Shown piece by piece: positions 40,862-49,958 of a stretch of DNA of 64,000 nucleotides (position 1 is the stretch's first letter; every line of letters begins with the position of its first letter). The stretch comes from Trichosporon coremiiforme (lineage: Eukaryota; Basidiomycota; Tremellomycetes; Trichosporonales; Trichosporonaceae). The notes under the pieces are model-generated. The model did no database searches. It was not told the origin of the DNA and saw nothing but the letters and a program-made list of their open reading frames with translations. A program made the translations under genes and the position numbers. The DNA lies in the NCBI GenBank assembly GCA_039545355.1, contig BCJJ01000013.1, forward strand, positions 1 to 64,000, written 5' to 3'.

Positions 40862-43834
40862 ATGCTCATGCTCGTCCTTCTCCCCTTCTTGATCGGAGCA
40901 GCGGGAGCGCAGAACGCGGCCGGCACCGCCTCGCCTGCCGGCTCGCCTAGTGCTGCTGCCAGTGATGCTTCCCCTGCGGGCAGCGCTTCGCCTACCAACT
41001 CTGGTGCTCCTGCGGGCAGCGGCACGCCTGGCGCTGCAGGTGCCGGTGCCGGCGGTAACAGCGGCAACAGCACTAGCGCGCCTCCTACCCCGACTTCTGT
41101 CAGCACAGCAACACCCAGCGCGAGCGATCCCGCGGCAGTCGTGCCCGGGCAGAACAACCCACCTCCCCCGCAATGGTGGTGCAACGACGGCGGCAACGCG
41201 ACGTACTGCCCCGGCCTGCTTCTGCAGGACGTGCAGCTCTCTGGCGTCTTCAGCGACTCGAAGACGTTCGTTGACCGGCCCACGAACGGATCCCAGGCGC
41301 AAGTGTTCGAGGCCTGGAACGCGATGGACAAAGGCAACGTGACTGCCGGCCAGGTCGTCGACTTTGTGCTCGCGCACACGACCGGCGAGGGGCAGGAGCT
41401 GGCGCAGGTCGCGATCCAGCGCAACTCGTCCAACGTCACGACGCAGAGCAACATCTCAGACCCGATCTATTCGGCGTGGGTCAACAAGGTCGACAGTTAT
41501 TGGGACCTGCTGATCCGCGAGTCGAACCGCTCCCGCCTCTGCAACGGCACGACGTGCGACTACTCCCTGATCCCGCTGAACCACACCATCGTCGTCCCCG
41601 GCGGCCGGTACCGCGAGGTCTACTACTGGGACAGTTACTGGATCCTGCAGGGCCTGCTCGCGAGCAAGCTCGATTACTATGCGTGGTCGCTGCTGCAGAA
41701 CTTCATGGACCTGATCGAGGACTACGGCTTCATCCCCAACGGCGGAAGGAAGTACTACCTGAACCGGTCGCAGCCGCCTGTGTTTGTGCAGATGGTGCAC
41801 GAGTACATCAAGCAGACGGGCAACGTGACGATCCTGCAGCGCGCGCTGCCGTCTATGGAGCGCGAGCTCACCTGGTGGCACCAAAACCGCACGCTCCAGG
41901 TCACCTCTCCCTGGACGGGGAAGAACTACACCGTAGCGCACTATGCCGTGAACAACTCGGCGCCAAGGCCAGAGGGCTACGTCGAGGACTACGGCACGGT
42001 GAACCATGCCGAGCCGCCCCTGAACGCGTCCCAGCAGGCCGCGCTCTATGCCGAGCTCGCGACTGGCGCAGAGTCAGGATGGGACTACTCAGCGCGCTGG
42101 CTCAAGACTCCCGTCGCGAATGTGTCCAACAACGACGAGGCGCTCCGCCAGCTCAACCTCCGCGCGATCGTTCCCGTCGACCTCAACGCGCTCATGGCCG
42201 GAAACCACGCCCTCCTCGCTGAGATGTACGAGACCTGGACCGCGCACCAGGGCAACAACCAGACCGGCGGCAACCAGACCACTACCGGCGGCGGCATGGG
42301 CAGCACGGGCACCAACCAGACTGGCGCCGCCGGCAACGGACAACAGGGCACGGCCACACAGACTCCCTCTCAGACTACCCAGGCCGCCCAGGGCACCACG
42401 CCTGCTCAACAGGGCACGAACGGCGGCGGAGGTATGCGCCGCCGCTGGTGGCGCCGCCAGCAGCAGGGCGACCCCAACGCACCGACTTCGGACGAGGGCG
42501 GCGCCAGCGGTAACACAGGCAACACTGGCAACACCGGCGGTCAGGGCCAGAACGGCGGCAGCGCTGGTAATGGCACCACTGGCGGTGACACCGGAAACCA
42601 GTCTGGCCAGAATACCAGCAACACTGGCGCCGAGGGCGGCCAGGGAACCGGCGCCGGCACCCCAGGCAACCAGACCACCGGTAACAACAACGGCACGAAC
42701 ACTGGCGGCGGCAATGGCACGACTGCTGAGAAGCACCGCAAGCTTGCTCAGAACTTCAAGGAGGCACTGCTCGATCTGAACTGGGACGGCGACCGCGCGT
42801 TCTTCTACGACTTCAACACGACGGACAACAAGCGGACGCCGTTCTACACCGCCGCCGGATGGTGGCCCCTGTGGCAGAACGTGACGCCGTCGAACCTGAC
42901 CGAGCAGCAGGCGCTGCGCATGGCTTCGGGCGTCCGCTACCTGCTGCAGAAGTACGACGGCCCCCCCACGGCCGCGACGTATCTCGTCTCTGGGCTCAAC
43001 TGGGACTTCCCCAACGTCTGGCCGCCGCACGTATACACAACCATCAAGGGACTCGAGACGCTCGAGCGCACGATCAAGAACGCCAGCGTCCTGCCCCAGC
43101 TCAGCCTGAGCAACTTCTCGGGCGTGACGCCGAACCAGCTCGGTATGAACGAGACCCAGCTCCCGCCCCAGCCGCCCGCAACGCGCGGCAACGTGACCTA
43201 CGCGAACAACACGCAGCACCTCCTGAACGCTGCTGCCGGCACGCTGCCGTGGCCGCGCGGACTCGCGCTCGAGATCGCCGCTCGATATCTCGACTCGGCC
43301 TTCTGTTCCTGGTACTCGACCGGCGGGCAGCTGAACGGCACGCTGCAGCGGCTGCCTCTGTCCGAGCTGAACACGTCGGGCACGTACCATGAGGAGCCTG
43401 GCGTTGAGGGCGGCAAGATGTTCGAAAAGTTCAACATCACTGATCTCGACGCGGCCGGAGGTGGCGGCGAGTACATAGTCCAGGTCGGATTCGGGTGGAC
43501 GAACGGCGTCGTCCTCTGGGCCGCAGAGAGGTTCGGACAGTACCTCCGCACGCCGACTTGTCCGCTCATCCTCATCAGGGCGAACAACGGCACGAACACG
43601 GGCAACAGCACCGGACCCCCTCCCAACAGCACGTCCGGCGTCGGCGGTGCTCAGCAGTCGGGCCAGCGCTCGACCGCCGCGCCTTCCATGTCCTCGTCCC
43701 AGCCTCCTGCCAGCGGCAACACAGTGACCACCACGAACGGCGGTGGCGGCGGTGGCGGCGGCGGCGGCAACGACGCAACCAACGCTCCCACGGCGCGCAG
43801 CTTCCAGTTCGTCGGCCGGCGTATCAACGCTTAA
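40862..43834 (+). CDS. Secreted acid trehalase, GH37, with a large low-complexity insert
   Basis: 990 residues from the ATG at 40862, chosen because it opens a signal peptide ('MLMLVLLPFLIGAAGAQN'). An Ala/Ser/Gly-rich stretch of about 80 residues precedes the GH37 catalytic domain. Trehalase signature 1, 'PGGRYREVYYWDSYW', lies near residue 250; 'GAESGWDYSARW' near 404 holds the catalytic Asp; signature 2, 'GLNWDFPNVWPPHVY', is near 710; 'EGGKMFEKFN' near 850 has the general-base Glu. Between about residues 464 and 619 the domain is interrupted by a Gly/Asn/Thr/Gln-rich repeat region containing a basic patch 'MRRRWWRRQQQ'. Many N-glycosylation sequons are present. The C-terminal tail is Ser/Gly-rich with a Gly run, without a GPI-type hydrophobic end. 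It hydrolyses external trehalose to glucose. Confidence 0.92.
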   Translation: MLMLVLLPFLIGAAGAQNAAGTASPAGSPSAAASDASPAGSASPTNSGAPAGSGTPGAAGAGAGGNSGNSTSAPPTPTSVSTATPSASDPAAVVPGQNNPPPPQWWCNDGGNATYCPGLLLQDVQLSGVFSDSKTFVDRPTNGSQAQVFEAWNAMDKGNVTAGQVVDFVLAHTTGEGQELAQVAIQRNSSNVTTQSNISDPIYSAWVNKVDSYWDLLIRESNRSRLCNGTTCDYSLIPLNHTIVVPGGRYREVYYWDSYWILQGLLASKLDYYAWSLLQNFMDLIEDYGFIPNGGRKYYLNRSQPPVFVQMVHEYIKQTGNVTILQRALPSMERELTWWHQNRTLQVTSPWTGKNYTVAHYAVNNSAPRPEGYVEDYGTVNHAEPPLNASQQAALYAELATGAESGWDYSARWLKTPVANVSNNDEALRQLNLRAIVPVDLNALMAGNHALLAEMYETWTAHQGNNQTGGNQTTTGGGMGSTGTNQTGAAGNGQQGTATQTPSQTTQAAQGTTPAQQGTNGGGGMRRRWWRRQQQGDPNAPTSDEGGASGNTGNTGNTGGQGQNGGSAGNGTTGGDTGNQSGQNTSNTGAEGGQGTGAGTPGNQTTGNNNGTNTGGGNGTTAEKHRKLAQNFKEALLDLNWDGDRAFFYDFNTTDNKRTPFYTAAGWWPLWQNVTPSNLTEQQALRMASGVRYLLQKYDGPPTAATYLVSGLNWDFPNVWPPHVYTTIKGLETLERTIKNASVLPQLSLSNFSGVTPNQLGMNETQLPPQPPATRGNVTYANNTQHLLNAAAGTLPWPRGLALEIAARYLDSAFCSWYSTGGQLNGTLQRLPLSELNTSGTYHEEPGVEGGKMFEKFNITDLDAAGGGGEYIVQVGFGWTNGVVLWAAERFGQYLRTPTCPLILIRANNGTNTGNSTGPPPNSTSGVGGAQQSGQRSTAAPSMSSSQPPASGNTVTTTNGGGGGGGGGGNDATNAPTARSFQFVGRRINA

Positions 43835-43888
43835 TTGAACAATTGATGTCTGCTTATAATTTGAAATGCATTTATAATACACATGTGT

Positions 43889-45243
43889 CTAGAACCAAGC
43901 AGCTTCGAAGGGGACCCACGCGCCTGCGTTCGGGTCATAGTCGAAGAGTTTGTTGTAGCAACTTCCCGGCTGCTGGAAGTGCTTGTAGGGGTCTGCGGCG
44001 GGTAAGGTTTTGCCGCAGCGATAGCAGAAGTGCGACCTGCAGCGCGTGCACGACATGTGGTTGCAGCCCTCGGACTTCTCGATCTGCGCCTTGCAGCAGG
44101 GGCACGGCGTCGTGTGCTCCTCCATCCATTTGAGTGCCTCCTGCTCGCGCTCGTAGTCGCGGATCAGCGCGAAGAGCGCCTCGGTGTTGCGCTGCCCCAG
44201 ACGGAGCTCGATCGCACGCTTCCCCGCCTCGTCCGCGTCGAGGTACTCGCGCACCGCGCGGTGCGTGTCGCGAATGTCGCACGGCGTGTGTGCCCCGTGC
44301 CACAGCGCGCGGCACAGGTAGCAAAACGAGTAGGAACACTTGCCACACTGCCTGTAGTTGTCCCAACGGGACTGATCGCTCATCGCCGGCCGCTTCGGCT
44401 CGTCGCTCTTGCCGATGTTGAGGCTGATCGCGGCTTTCCTAGGACCAGGGGCGGGCTTCTTCACCTCTGTCTCCACCGGGGGCGAGACGAGCGCCTCGCA
44501 CAGCTCGCGCGGACAGAAGCAGTACCGCTTGTCACGGTCGACGAGGCGTTTCTCGCTGAGCGACTTCCAGCGCTTGGTGGCTTCTGGCCCCACGACGGCC
44601 TCGACTGTGGCCGCGTCGAGCGCACGCCGCTCCTTGACGCACTCGACCGAGGGACATACGACGCTGTCGACCGCGCCCTCCTTGATCGCGAGCGACCAGA
44701 AGGCGACAATGCATTCCTGGCAGAACACGCACCCGCACGGAAGCTTGACGCACCGCCCGCCTTTCTTCGACTCGAAGCATATCCCACATGCAAACGCCTG
44801 GTCCAGGAACTCGGCCTGGGATGCGTCCGCGTCAAATTCTGCGATGCGCGCCTGTACCTCTGTCGGCAGCGCCGAAAGGTCGATCCCCAGGTCGGGGAGG
44901 AAGGAGCCGTCCCCGATCCACTCCCACCAGCTCCACAGCACCGGCTCGTTCTGCCAGAGCTCCTGCAGCTTGTCCTGCACCGCGCCGAGGGCAGGCGCGC
45001 CCAGCCAGTCACAGCCAATCTCTGTGACAACCGGCGGCACCTCGTCCGGGTACGTCGGGGGTAGGCAGACGGTGGCGCGGATCGGAGGCATGTGCTGGCC
45101 GTCGACCTGGATCGGGATGGAGAGCGTCACCGAGTCACCATGCGCGTCGACGCAACCAGGGTAGATCGCCTGGAGGGGTCAGCATGGCAGTGGCAGCAAC
45201 TCACGTCGAGGGCAATGAGCTCGTCCTGCTGTTGCTCGGTCAT
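43889..45243 (-). CDS. RBR E3 ubiquitin ligase (RWD-RING1-IBR-RING2, RNF14/ITT1-like)
   Basis: Model: 45205-45243 joined to 43889-45169 (35-nt intron, GTGAGT donor, CCAG acceptor, phase 0), 439 residues. The short first exon completes an RWD domain ('DELIALDAIYPG', 'LPPTYPDEVPPVV'). RING1 begins 'CGICFESKKGGRCVKLPCGCVFCQECI'-like at about residue 150; the IBR follows with 'QCGKCSYSFCYLCRALWHG'; RING2 has 'TPCPCCKAQIEKSEGCNHMSC', with the catalytic Cys of RBR ligases expected as the Cys of 'GCNHMSC'. This order (RWD then RBR) matches RNF14 and yeast Itt1, implicated in translation termination and ribosome-linked quality control. Convergent with the trehalase gene, only 54 bp apart. Confidence 0.93.
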
Positions 45244-45420
45244 CGCATCGTCGGTTCGTCGGTGGAGATGAGTCAGAGTCGAAAGAAAGCGCCTCTGGCG
45301 TCATCCGTCTTGTCATATACTCGAGCGCCGTCACGTGACTGCACACCATGTGCTGTGCATCACTAGCCATCATAGGTATCCATTGTGCATCACCGCATCT
45401 CTGCATCGCCTGTACATAGG

Positions 45421-45884
45421 CTACTTATGCCTGTCCGTCGGGAAGGCGGAGTAGTCCTCGCCTTCGGGGAAGCGCTGGCGTCAGCGTCGCGGGACCGCGT
45501 ACTCACGACCCAGACATAGTAGTCCTTGATCCGGAGGTTGTCCGGGTCTCCATTGAAAGTCATGCGCGCGATGAATGGAGCGTTGACGAACACGCCGTCC
45601 TTGCGCGTAAAGTCGTTATCGCCGTGCACAAACGCGACATTCGGTCCCTCGGGACACCAGATGTGGAACCAGCGGTGGACCTGGTCCGCACCGCGGTTCG
45701 CGAACGACCACCTCCGTCCCGCCAAGATCGCATCGTGCCCCTGCCGCGGGGCGAGGACATTGAACGTAGCGTCCGGCTCAAACTGGGCCAGGTACGCGTC
45801 GTGGTCGTCCGCGTCTGTGATCTTGTAGAACCGGTCTACGAACTGCGCGATGTGCGGGGGTACGTCGGGATCGACTGCGACCAT
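45421..45884 (-). CDS. SnoaL-like (NTF2-fold) protein
   Basis: Model: 45507-45884 joined to 45421-45474, separated by a 32-nt intron (GTGAGT donor, CTGAC branch, CAG acceptor, phase 0), 143 residues ending 'EGEDYSAFPTDRHK'. Without splicing the frame would run into unlike sequence. 'VDRFYKITDADDHDAYLAQFEPDATFNV' and 'PFIARMTF.....LRIKDYYVWV' show the alpha+beta NTF2/SnoaL pattern. Such proteins are small cyclases, isomerases or binding proteins; the substrate is unknown. A shortened relative lies divergently at 46150, 265 bp away. Confidence 0.82.
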
Positions 45885-46093
45885 GGTGCAAGCTCAATTG
45901 GGGAGAAGATGCATGCGAGCCGACTTATCAAGCAAGCACTCGCGGTGCGGAATGGTCCCGCATCCCGCAGCACATGACTTGAATCCGCTCTGCGTTCCGC
46001 CGAAGAACGACGGGATACTGGAAAATAAACGACTTGTCCCACCTCGTCGGAGTTCGGAATGCGTGGGGAAATGTTGCCCCGCCTATCTCGGTC

Positions 46094-46099
46094 ACCTAT
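46094..46099 (+). promoter_or_regulatory. TATA-like box (CTATAA)
   Basis: CACCTATAAGCC lies about 54 bp before the ATG at 46150, indicating that the truncated SnoaL-like copy kept a promoter. Confidence 0.45.
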
Positions 46100-46149
46100 A
46101 AGCCTAGCCAACAAGAGCCTCCTCCATCATCGTCCATTCCCAAGCCACC

Positions 46150-46371
46150 ATGACCATTGTCGGACCTGACGTCCCCGAACCAGGTACTCAGGCTGTCGCA
46201 TATATGGCGAACAGAGGGGGGACACTTACTTGGCCCTCGGCGACATTGACTTTGACCGTAACTAACGCGGACGGCGCCGAGATCCGGAACCTCCCCTTCG
46301 TTGCCAGGTTCAGGATGACGCAAGGCGAGGACCCGAAGATCGACGACTGCTATGCTACGTCTGGGTCGTGA
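46150..46371 (+). pseudogene. Truncated divergent copy of the SnoaL-like gene
   Basis: The frame of 73 residues starts 'MTIVGPDVPEP', close to 'MVAVDPDVPP' of the gene at 45884, and ends 'LPFVARFRMTQGEDPKIDDCYA', close to 'APFIARMTFNG...LRIKDYYVW'. The middle, which in the full-length gene holds most of the NTF2 fold, is replaced by about 25 unrelated Thr-rich residues. A stop occurs at 46369-46371. It keeps a TATA box and good ATG context. This is best read as an inverted duplicate with an internal deletion; a short real protein cannot be excluded. Confidence 0.6.
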
Positions 46372-46792
46372 GTTTTGGGCCCACAGATGAAACTGCCCGC
46401 AGCGCTTCCCACCCATGCTGACGGGGGAGAACCCATATGCCGTTGACAACTCGTAGTGGAGCTGCGTAACGCATGCATGACATGCCTCGAAGCGGTGGCT
46501 GGCTCTAGGCAACGAAGTGTCTGGGGCACCGCATGGACGATCCGATCCCAGTGCCGTGACGCGCGGCCACAGGGTAGGTTCGGCATGAAACCAGTCTGGC
46601 AACTTTGGTCCGGTGCTGCACCATACCACGGGGTCTCGGGGGTTCTCGTTAGGTGGACTGCTACGTGGTGTGGTGTGGTGTGGTCGCAAAGAGTGGTGAC
46701 ATGCATTACAGACGAACAAGACTAGAGCTAGAGTTACGGATCAAGAGGATAGACGGAGATACGTCTTCCACTTCGGCTGCACCGAGGTCTTG

Positions 46793-47134
46793 TCATGAGG
46801 GTGAGGTTTTGTCACGAGGTTTGAAGAGCATTCGAAAGTTTGGCAGGGGCTTGTCGTACTTCAGCTCGTCCCTCAGCTCGGTGTATAACCGCAGTTTCTT
46901 GCCGGGAGCTGCCAGGGGGACCTCGGATACGATAATGTTTGGCAGCATTTCACCACCGGGCCAGATGAAGGTGAAGTCGGGAAAGTCATCGGGTGCACCG
47001 TATGCACCGAACAGGAAAGCACGCCAGACCAAAACTGGGCAAGTGATGGTGCACAAGAACGATCGAAACGACGTGTGATGAAAAGCGTGGTAGGCGAGAT
47101 AGCGCTGTAGGGTCTCTTTGTCGTAGTAGAACAT
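46793..47134 (-). CDS. Hypothetical protein, 113 residues
   Basis: From the ATG at 47134 the frame reads 'MFYYDKETLQRYLAYHAFHH' and continues through a hydrophobic segment and 'DDFPDFTFIWPGGEMLPN' to a stop at 46793. The same frame is open upstream to 47470 but that part looks non-coding. I do not recognise the family. It has the feel of real coding sequence (balanced hydrophobics, Tyr/Phe-rich) but no motif proves it, and an upstream exon may be missing. Confidence 0.35.
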   Translation of the reverse strand: MFYYDKETLQRYLAYHAFHHTSFRSFLCTITCPVLVWRAFLFGAYGAPDDFPDFTFIWPGGEMLPNIIVSEVPLAAPGKKLRLYTELRDELKYDKPLPNFRMLFKPRDKTSPS

Positions 47135-47562
47135 GTTGAAATGGTGTATGAAGTGTATACAGAAAACAGAGACTACCGAGGGCTCTTCAAGTAGAGATGA
47201 GAGGTGCGCTACGTGTCGGGTGCGCATATGAAGTGCATCACCTGGCCTCTGGGCCGAGTGGTTGAATTCTATTCCTGCCGAGCCTGCACATACGCGTCCA
47301 GCCGTGCCGAGTGGCTGACGTTGTTGCCAGACGCGTGATGGTGGCGATGCTGTGAAACGCCAGGCACAACCAGTCTGGGGCGCTCCAGGAATACGCACAC
47401 ACGCACTCGCCTCCCACACTACCTCGTCCGCATCTGCCATATCCGAAGCAAGTGGTATGTCGCGAAGCATGCTTCAATGTTCTTCGCAAGCACGCTCCGG
47501 ACCTTTCGGCGTCGGCGATGAGCCGCCGGGGGCGCAGCCATCAGTGGGCTCTTCCCGAGCGC

Positions 47563-47645
47563 GCCCCTATAGTATAATGGTCAGTACGCGAGTCTCATAG
47601 CTCCTCTGCTATCTCTAGATCTCAGTTCGATTCTGAGTGGGGGCA
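47563..47645 (+). tRNA. tRNA-like gene with degenerate anticodon stem, isotype uncertain
   Basis: The acceptor halves GCCCCTA and TGGGGGC pair fully (one G-U), followed by discriminator A; the D arm GTATAATGGTCAGTAC and T arm CTCAG-TTCGATT-CTGAG are good; TTTTT follows at about 47653. The anticodon region is longer than normal (total 83 nt), so an intron of about 10 nt after position 37 is implied. The loop would read CT-CAT-A (Met anticodon), but the anticodon stem CGAGT pairs poorly with any 3' partner. It may be a decaying tRNA or a real one whose folding I cannot resolve. Confidence 0.55.
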
Positions 47646-48032
47646 CGGAATTCCTTTTTCTGGTCGTTGGAAGTACTATGCGGAAGCTGAGAGGGCTCGA
47701 GCGGTTAAGGGCAGGACGTGGGGATGCGAAGACGGCCTGGAGGAGCGGAGGAGCGACTGCAGCAGCAGTAAGCCGATGAACCGGCCCACGCTCCGCATAG
47801 AGTTTCATCTCAGGTATCCAAGAGGTCATTCACGTGCTTTCTAAACCTCCAACTGTGCCCTGCACGCCCCACGCAAGCGTTTTACGCGGCACAAAAGAAA
47901 AATGAGAAATTCAGGAAAATGGCTGAAATCAGGAAATGGCGTCCTCGCACCACGCCCAGTCTTGGTGGACCAACCTTACCCATTTCGACTCCTCTTCTCC
48001 TTCCCAACAAGCGCAGTAGGAGGCCAAAAGAG

Positions 48033-48110
48033 TACATCCAGGGGGAATCGAACCCCCACCGCATCGAATCCGCGTGGCAACGATGCATGATACCATTTCA
48101 CCATAGATGT
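48033..48110 (-). tRNA. tRNA-Gly(GCC) with a 7-nt intron
   Basis: Acceptor ACATCTA pairs with TGGATGT (discriminator A). Anticodon stem CATCG/CGATG, loop TT-GCC-A then T, and T arm GGGGG-TTCGATT-CCCCC are complete. Compared with the copy at 54703, the only change in the body is the extra CGCGGAT at 48068-48074 (plus coordinates), placed exactly between positions 37 and 38, the canonical site of nuclear tRNA introns. At 7 nt it is extremely short. TTTT follows the gene on the minus strand. Confidence 0.88.
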
Positions 48111-48448
48111 GGAGGACGCACGTCTCTGAGATGGCTGGCGGCGTCGACGGCGGGGCTGCCATGTCCTTCTTCGCGCTGTCGTGTCGATGAATGCAGGAGG
48201 ATCAGGTCAGTTGTGATATATGGAAGTGCACTTGAGGTATCTGGTATAAATAGTCCATTCGGTGTTATACTATGCTACAAGCTTGAGTACGATACAGAGT
48301 CTAGAGGGACGAGAGGAAAGAGAGGAACGAGGAGCTCACAGAGCCTAGGAAACTGGAAACTGGAAGTCGAGAACATTCGAGCGAAGAAAAGTCTAAGAGA
48401 AGAGAAGAGCAAAGGAATTGAGGCTTGAGACACTGTCAGCGGAGCAGC

Positions 48449-49190
48449 CTAAGCCAGAAGAAGCTGCTCAGGGCTGGTGACCTCGGAGTGGCCAATCCAG
48501 CAAATGTAGTAAGCGGTGAACTTGGCCTGTCCGCCGATGTCCTGCTCCCAAGCTGTCTCGCTGTTCCACTCGGTAGGCAGGCAGACGCCGTACATCTTCC
48601 CGTCGGGTCCCATAACTCTTCCCTCGTAGGCATTGACGACATACTGTCCGTCGTTGTTGTTGCTGAGGTTCATGTGAAGCGTCTCCTTCTCGTCCTTTCA
48701 CTCTCCAGCCGACGGCCAGCTGCCGGAGGCGTACTTGCACCCATCAGCCTCAGACCCGGGAACGGCGACAGCAATTGCCCTGCCTTGCCCTTGTCGTTCT
48801 GCTGGCCGATGACGACGCCGAGCTTGTCCTCGCCGCTGCGGCGCGGGAGCCAGTCCATCTGGTCCCGGCTGACCTTCACCGAAGGCGCTATGCCCCGCTT
48901 GCACAGGGCGCGGACGGCGCTGAGCGCAGGGCGGCCATTGCCGCCGTACCGCGCGCAGCAACCGGGGCGGCACTGGTCCCCCATGTTACCGTTGGAGCCG
49001 TTCTTCAGGACCGAGGCGTAGCCCTGGAACGTCTCGAGGATGGTCGAGTTGGGGGCAGTGAGGAGCACATCGCATCCCTGCATGCACTTGGTGTAGTCGA
49101 GCGCACCGTCGAGCCACGTGTCGCGCTCGCGACGATGGTCGACGCAGGCGTCTGTCACCATGCTGTAGATTGTGCTGCAGTTGTGCGCGG
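48449..49190 (-). pseudogene. Cysteine-rich, probably secreted protein; disrupted or unresolved structure
   Basis: Frames on the minus strand read 'TIYSMVTDACVDHRRERDTW', 'YTKCMQGCDVLLTAPNST' and 'NMGDQCRPGCCARYGGNGRP', then change frame near 48770 to 'AVAVPGSEADGCKYASGSW', meet a TGA near 48700, and continue in that frame as 'ETLHMNLSNNNDGQYVVNAYEGRVMGPDGKMYGVCLP' through 'TAYYICWIGHSEV' to a stop at 48449. The evenly spaced Cys suggest an extracellular disulfide protein. No single set of GT-AG introns explains both the shift and the stop. An N-terminal exon with a signal peptide was not found. I do not recognise the family. Confidence 0.45.
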
Positions 49191-49383
49191 TTGGGGCTTA
49201 GACATGCGCCTGCAAATGACTCGTGCATGCGCCAGGGCCAAGTATCAACAACAAGGCTTACGGATCAATCCCGGGAAAACCGCCGTGGGATTTCGTCACC
49301 GGTCCGGCCCCGCTCCGGCGATGAAGCGACGCGTGAACATGCTCCTGTCTCCATCCCATCCACCACCTTCACCACCACTCGCC

Positions 49384-49902
49384 ATGGCCGAACAAGTCGA
49401 ACAGATCCAAGTCCTCAAGGTCTCTGACACACCCACTCTTGACCCCGTCGACGTCCATCTCAACCATGTCATCTCCGTCGTGGTACGTGCCTACCTCCAT
49501 ACCCTCACCTTCCCCGGTCCCAGCTGAATCGCCCGGATCCCAGCTAACGCCCAGATCATCGGCCTCACCCTCGCCATCCTCGCTATCACAGCCACTCTGA
49601 GCGGCTACCGCCTCCTCCGCGGCCTGCAGCGCCGGCAATCCGGGCGCTACACGCCGGGCGAGCACCGCATCCTGTGGGCCGTCTTAGTCGTCGCATCAGC
49701 TTACGTCGGTCACAAGCTCTGGACGCGCCTCCACCTCGCCTTCCGCGTGCGCGACCTGTTCCTCGCGCCTGCGTTTGCGGGGGGCTTCCTCTGGTGCGCG
49801 CAATGGTGGCTGCGTGAGGAGCAGCTCAGGTACGCCGAGTACGACGCGCAGGACGAGGCTGCGAAGCGCGCAGCGAAGAAGGGAGGGAAGAAGGTCGAGT
49901 AG
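49384..49902 (+). CDS. Small predicted multi-pass membrane protein
   Basis: Model: 49384-49482 and 49555-49902, with a 72-nt intron (GTACGT donor, CTAAC branch, CAG acceptor, phase 0), 148 residues. After a soluble N-terminus, hydrophobic segments at about residues 34-54 ('IIGLTLAILAITATLSGYRLL' region), 70-87 and 100-120 suggest three membrane helices. The C-terminus is highly charged ('KRAAKKGGKKVE'), a lysine-rich tail that could serve ER retention or membrane binding. The family is not recognised. Start chosen as the first ATG with good context (CGCCATGG). Confidence 0.65.
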
Positions 49903-49958
49903 ACCCCTCACGCCAACACAACAGCAATGTCTAGATATGCATCCGGTTACATGGTACA

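Noticed and set aside
42089..43882. 597-codon minus-strand frame
   Set aside because: Antisense shadow of the trehalase gene without any family motif.
47902..48428. Open frames around the tRNA-Gly gene at 48 kb
   Set aside because: They read through the tRNA sequence in sense or antisense and have no recognisable protein content.
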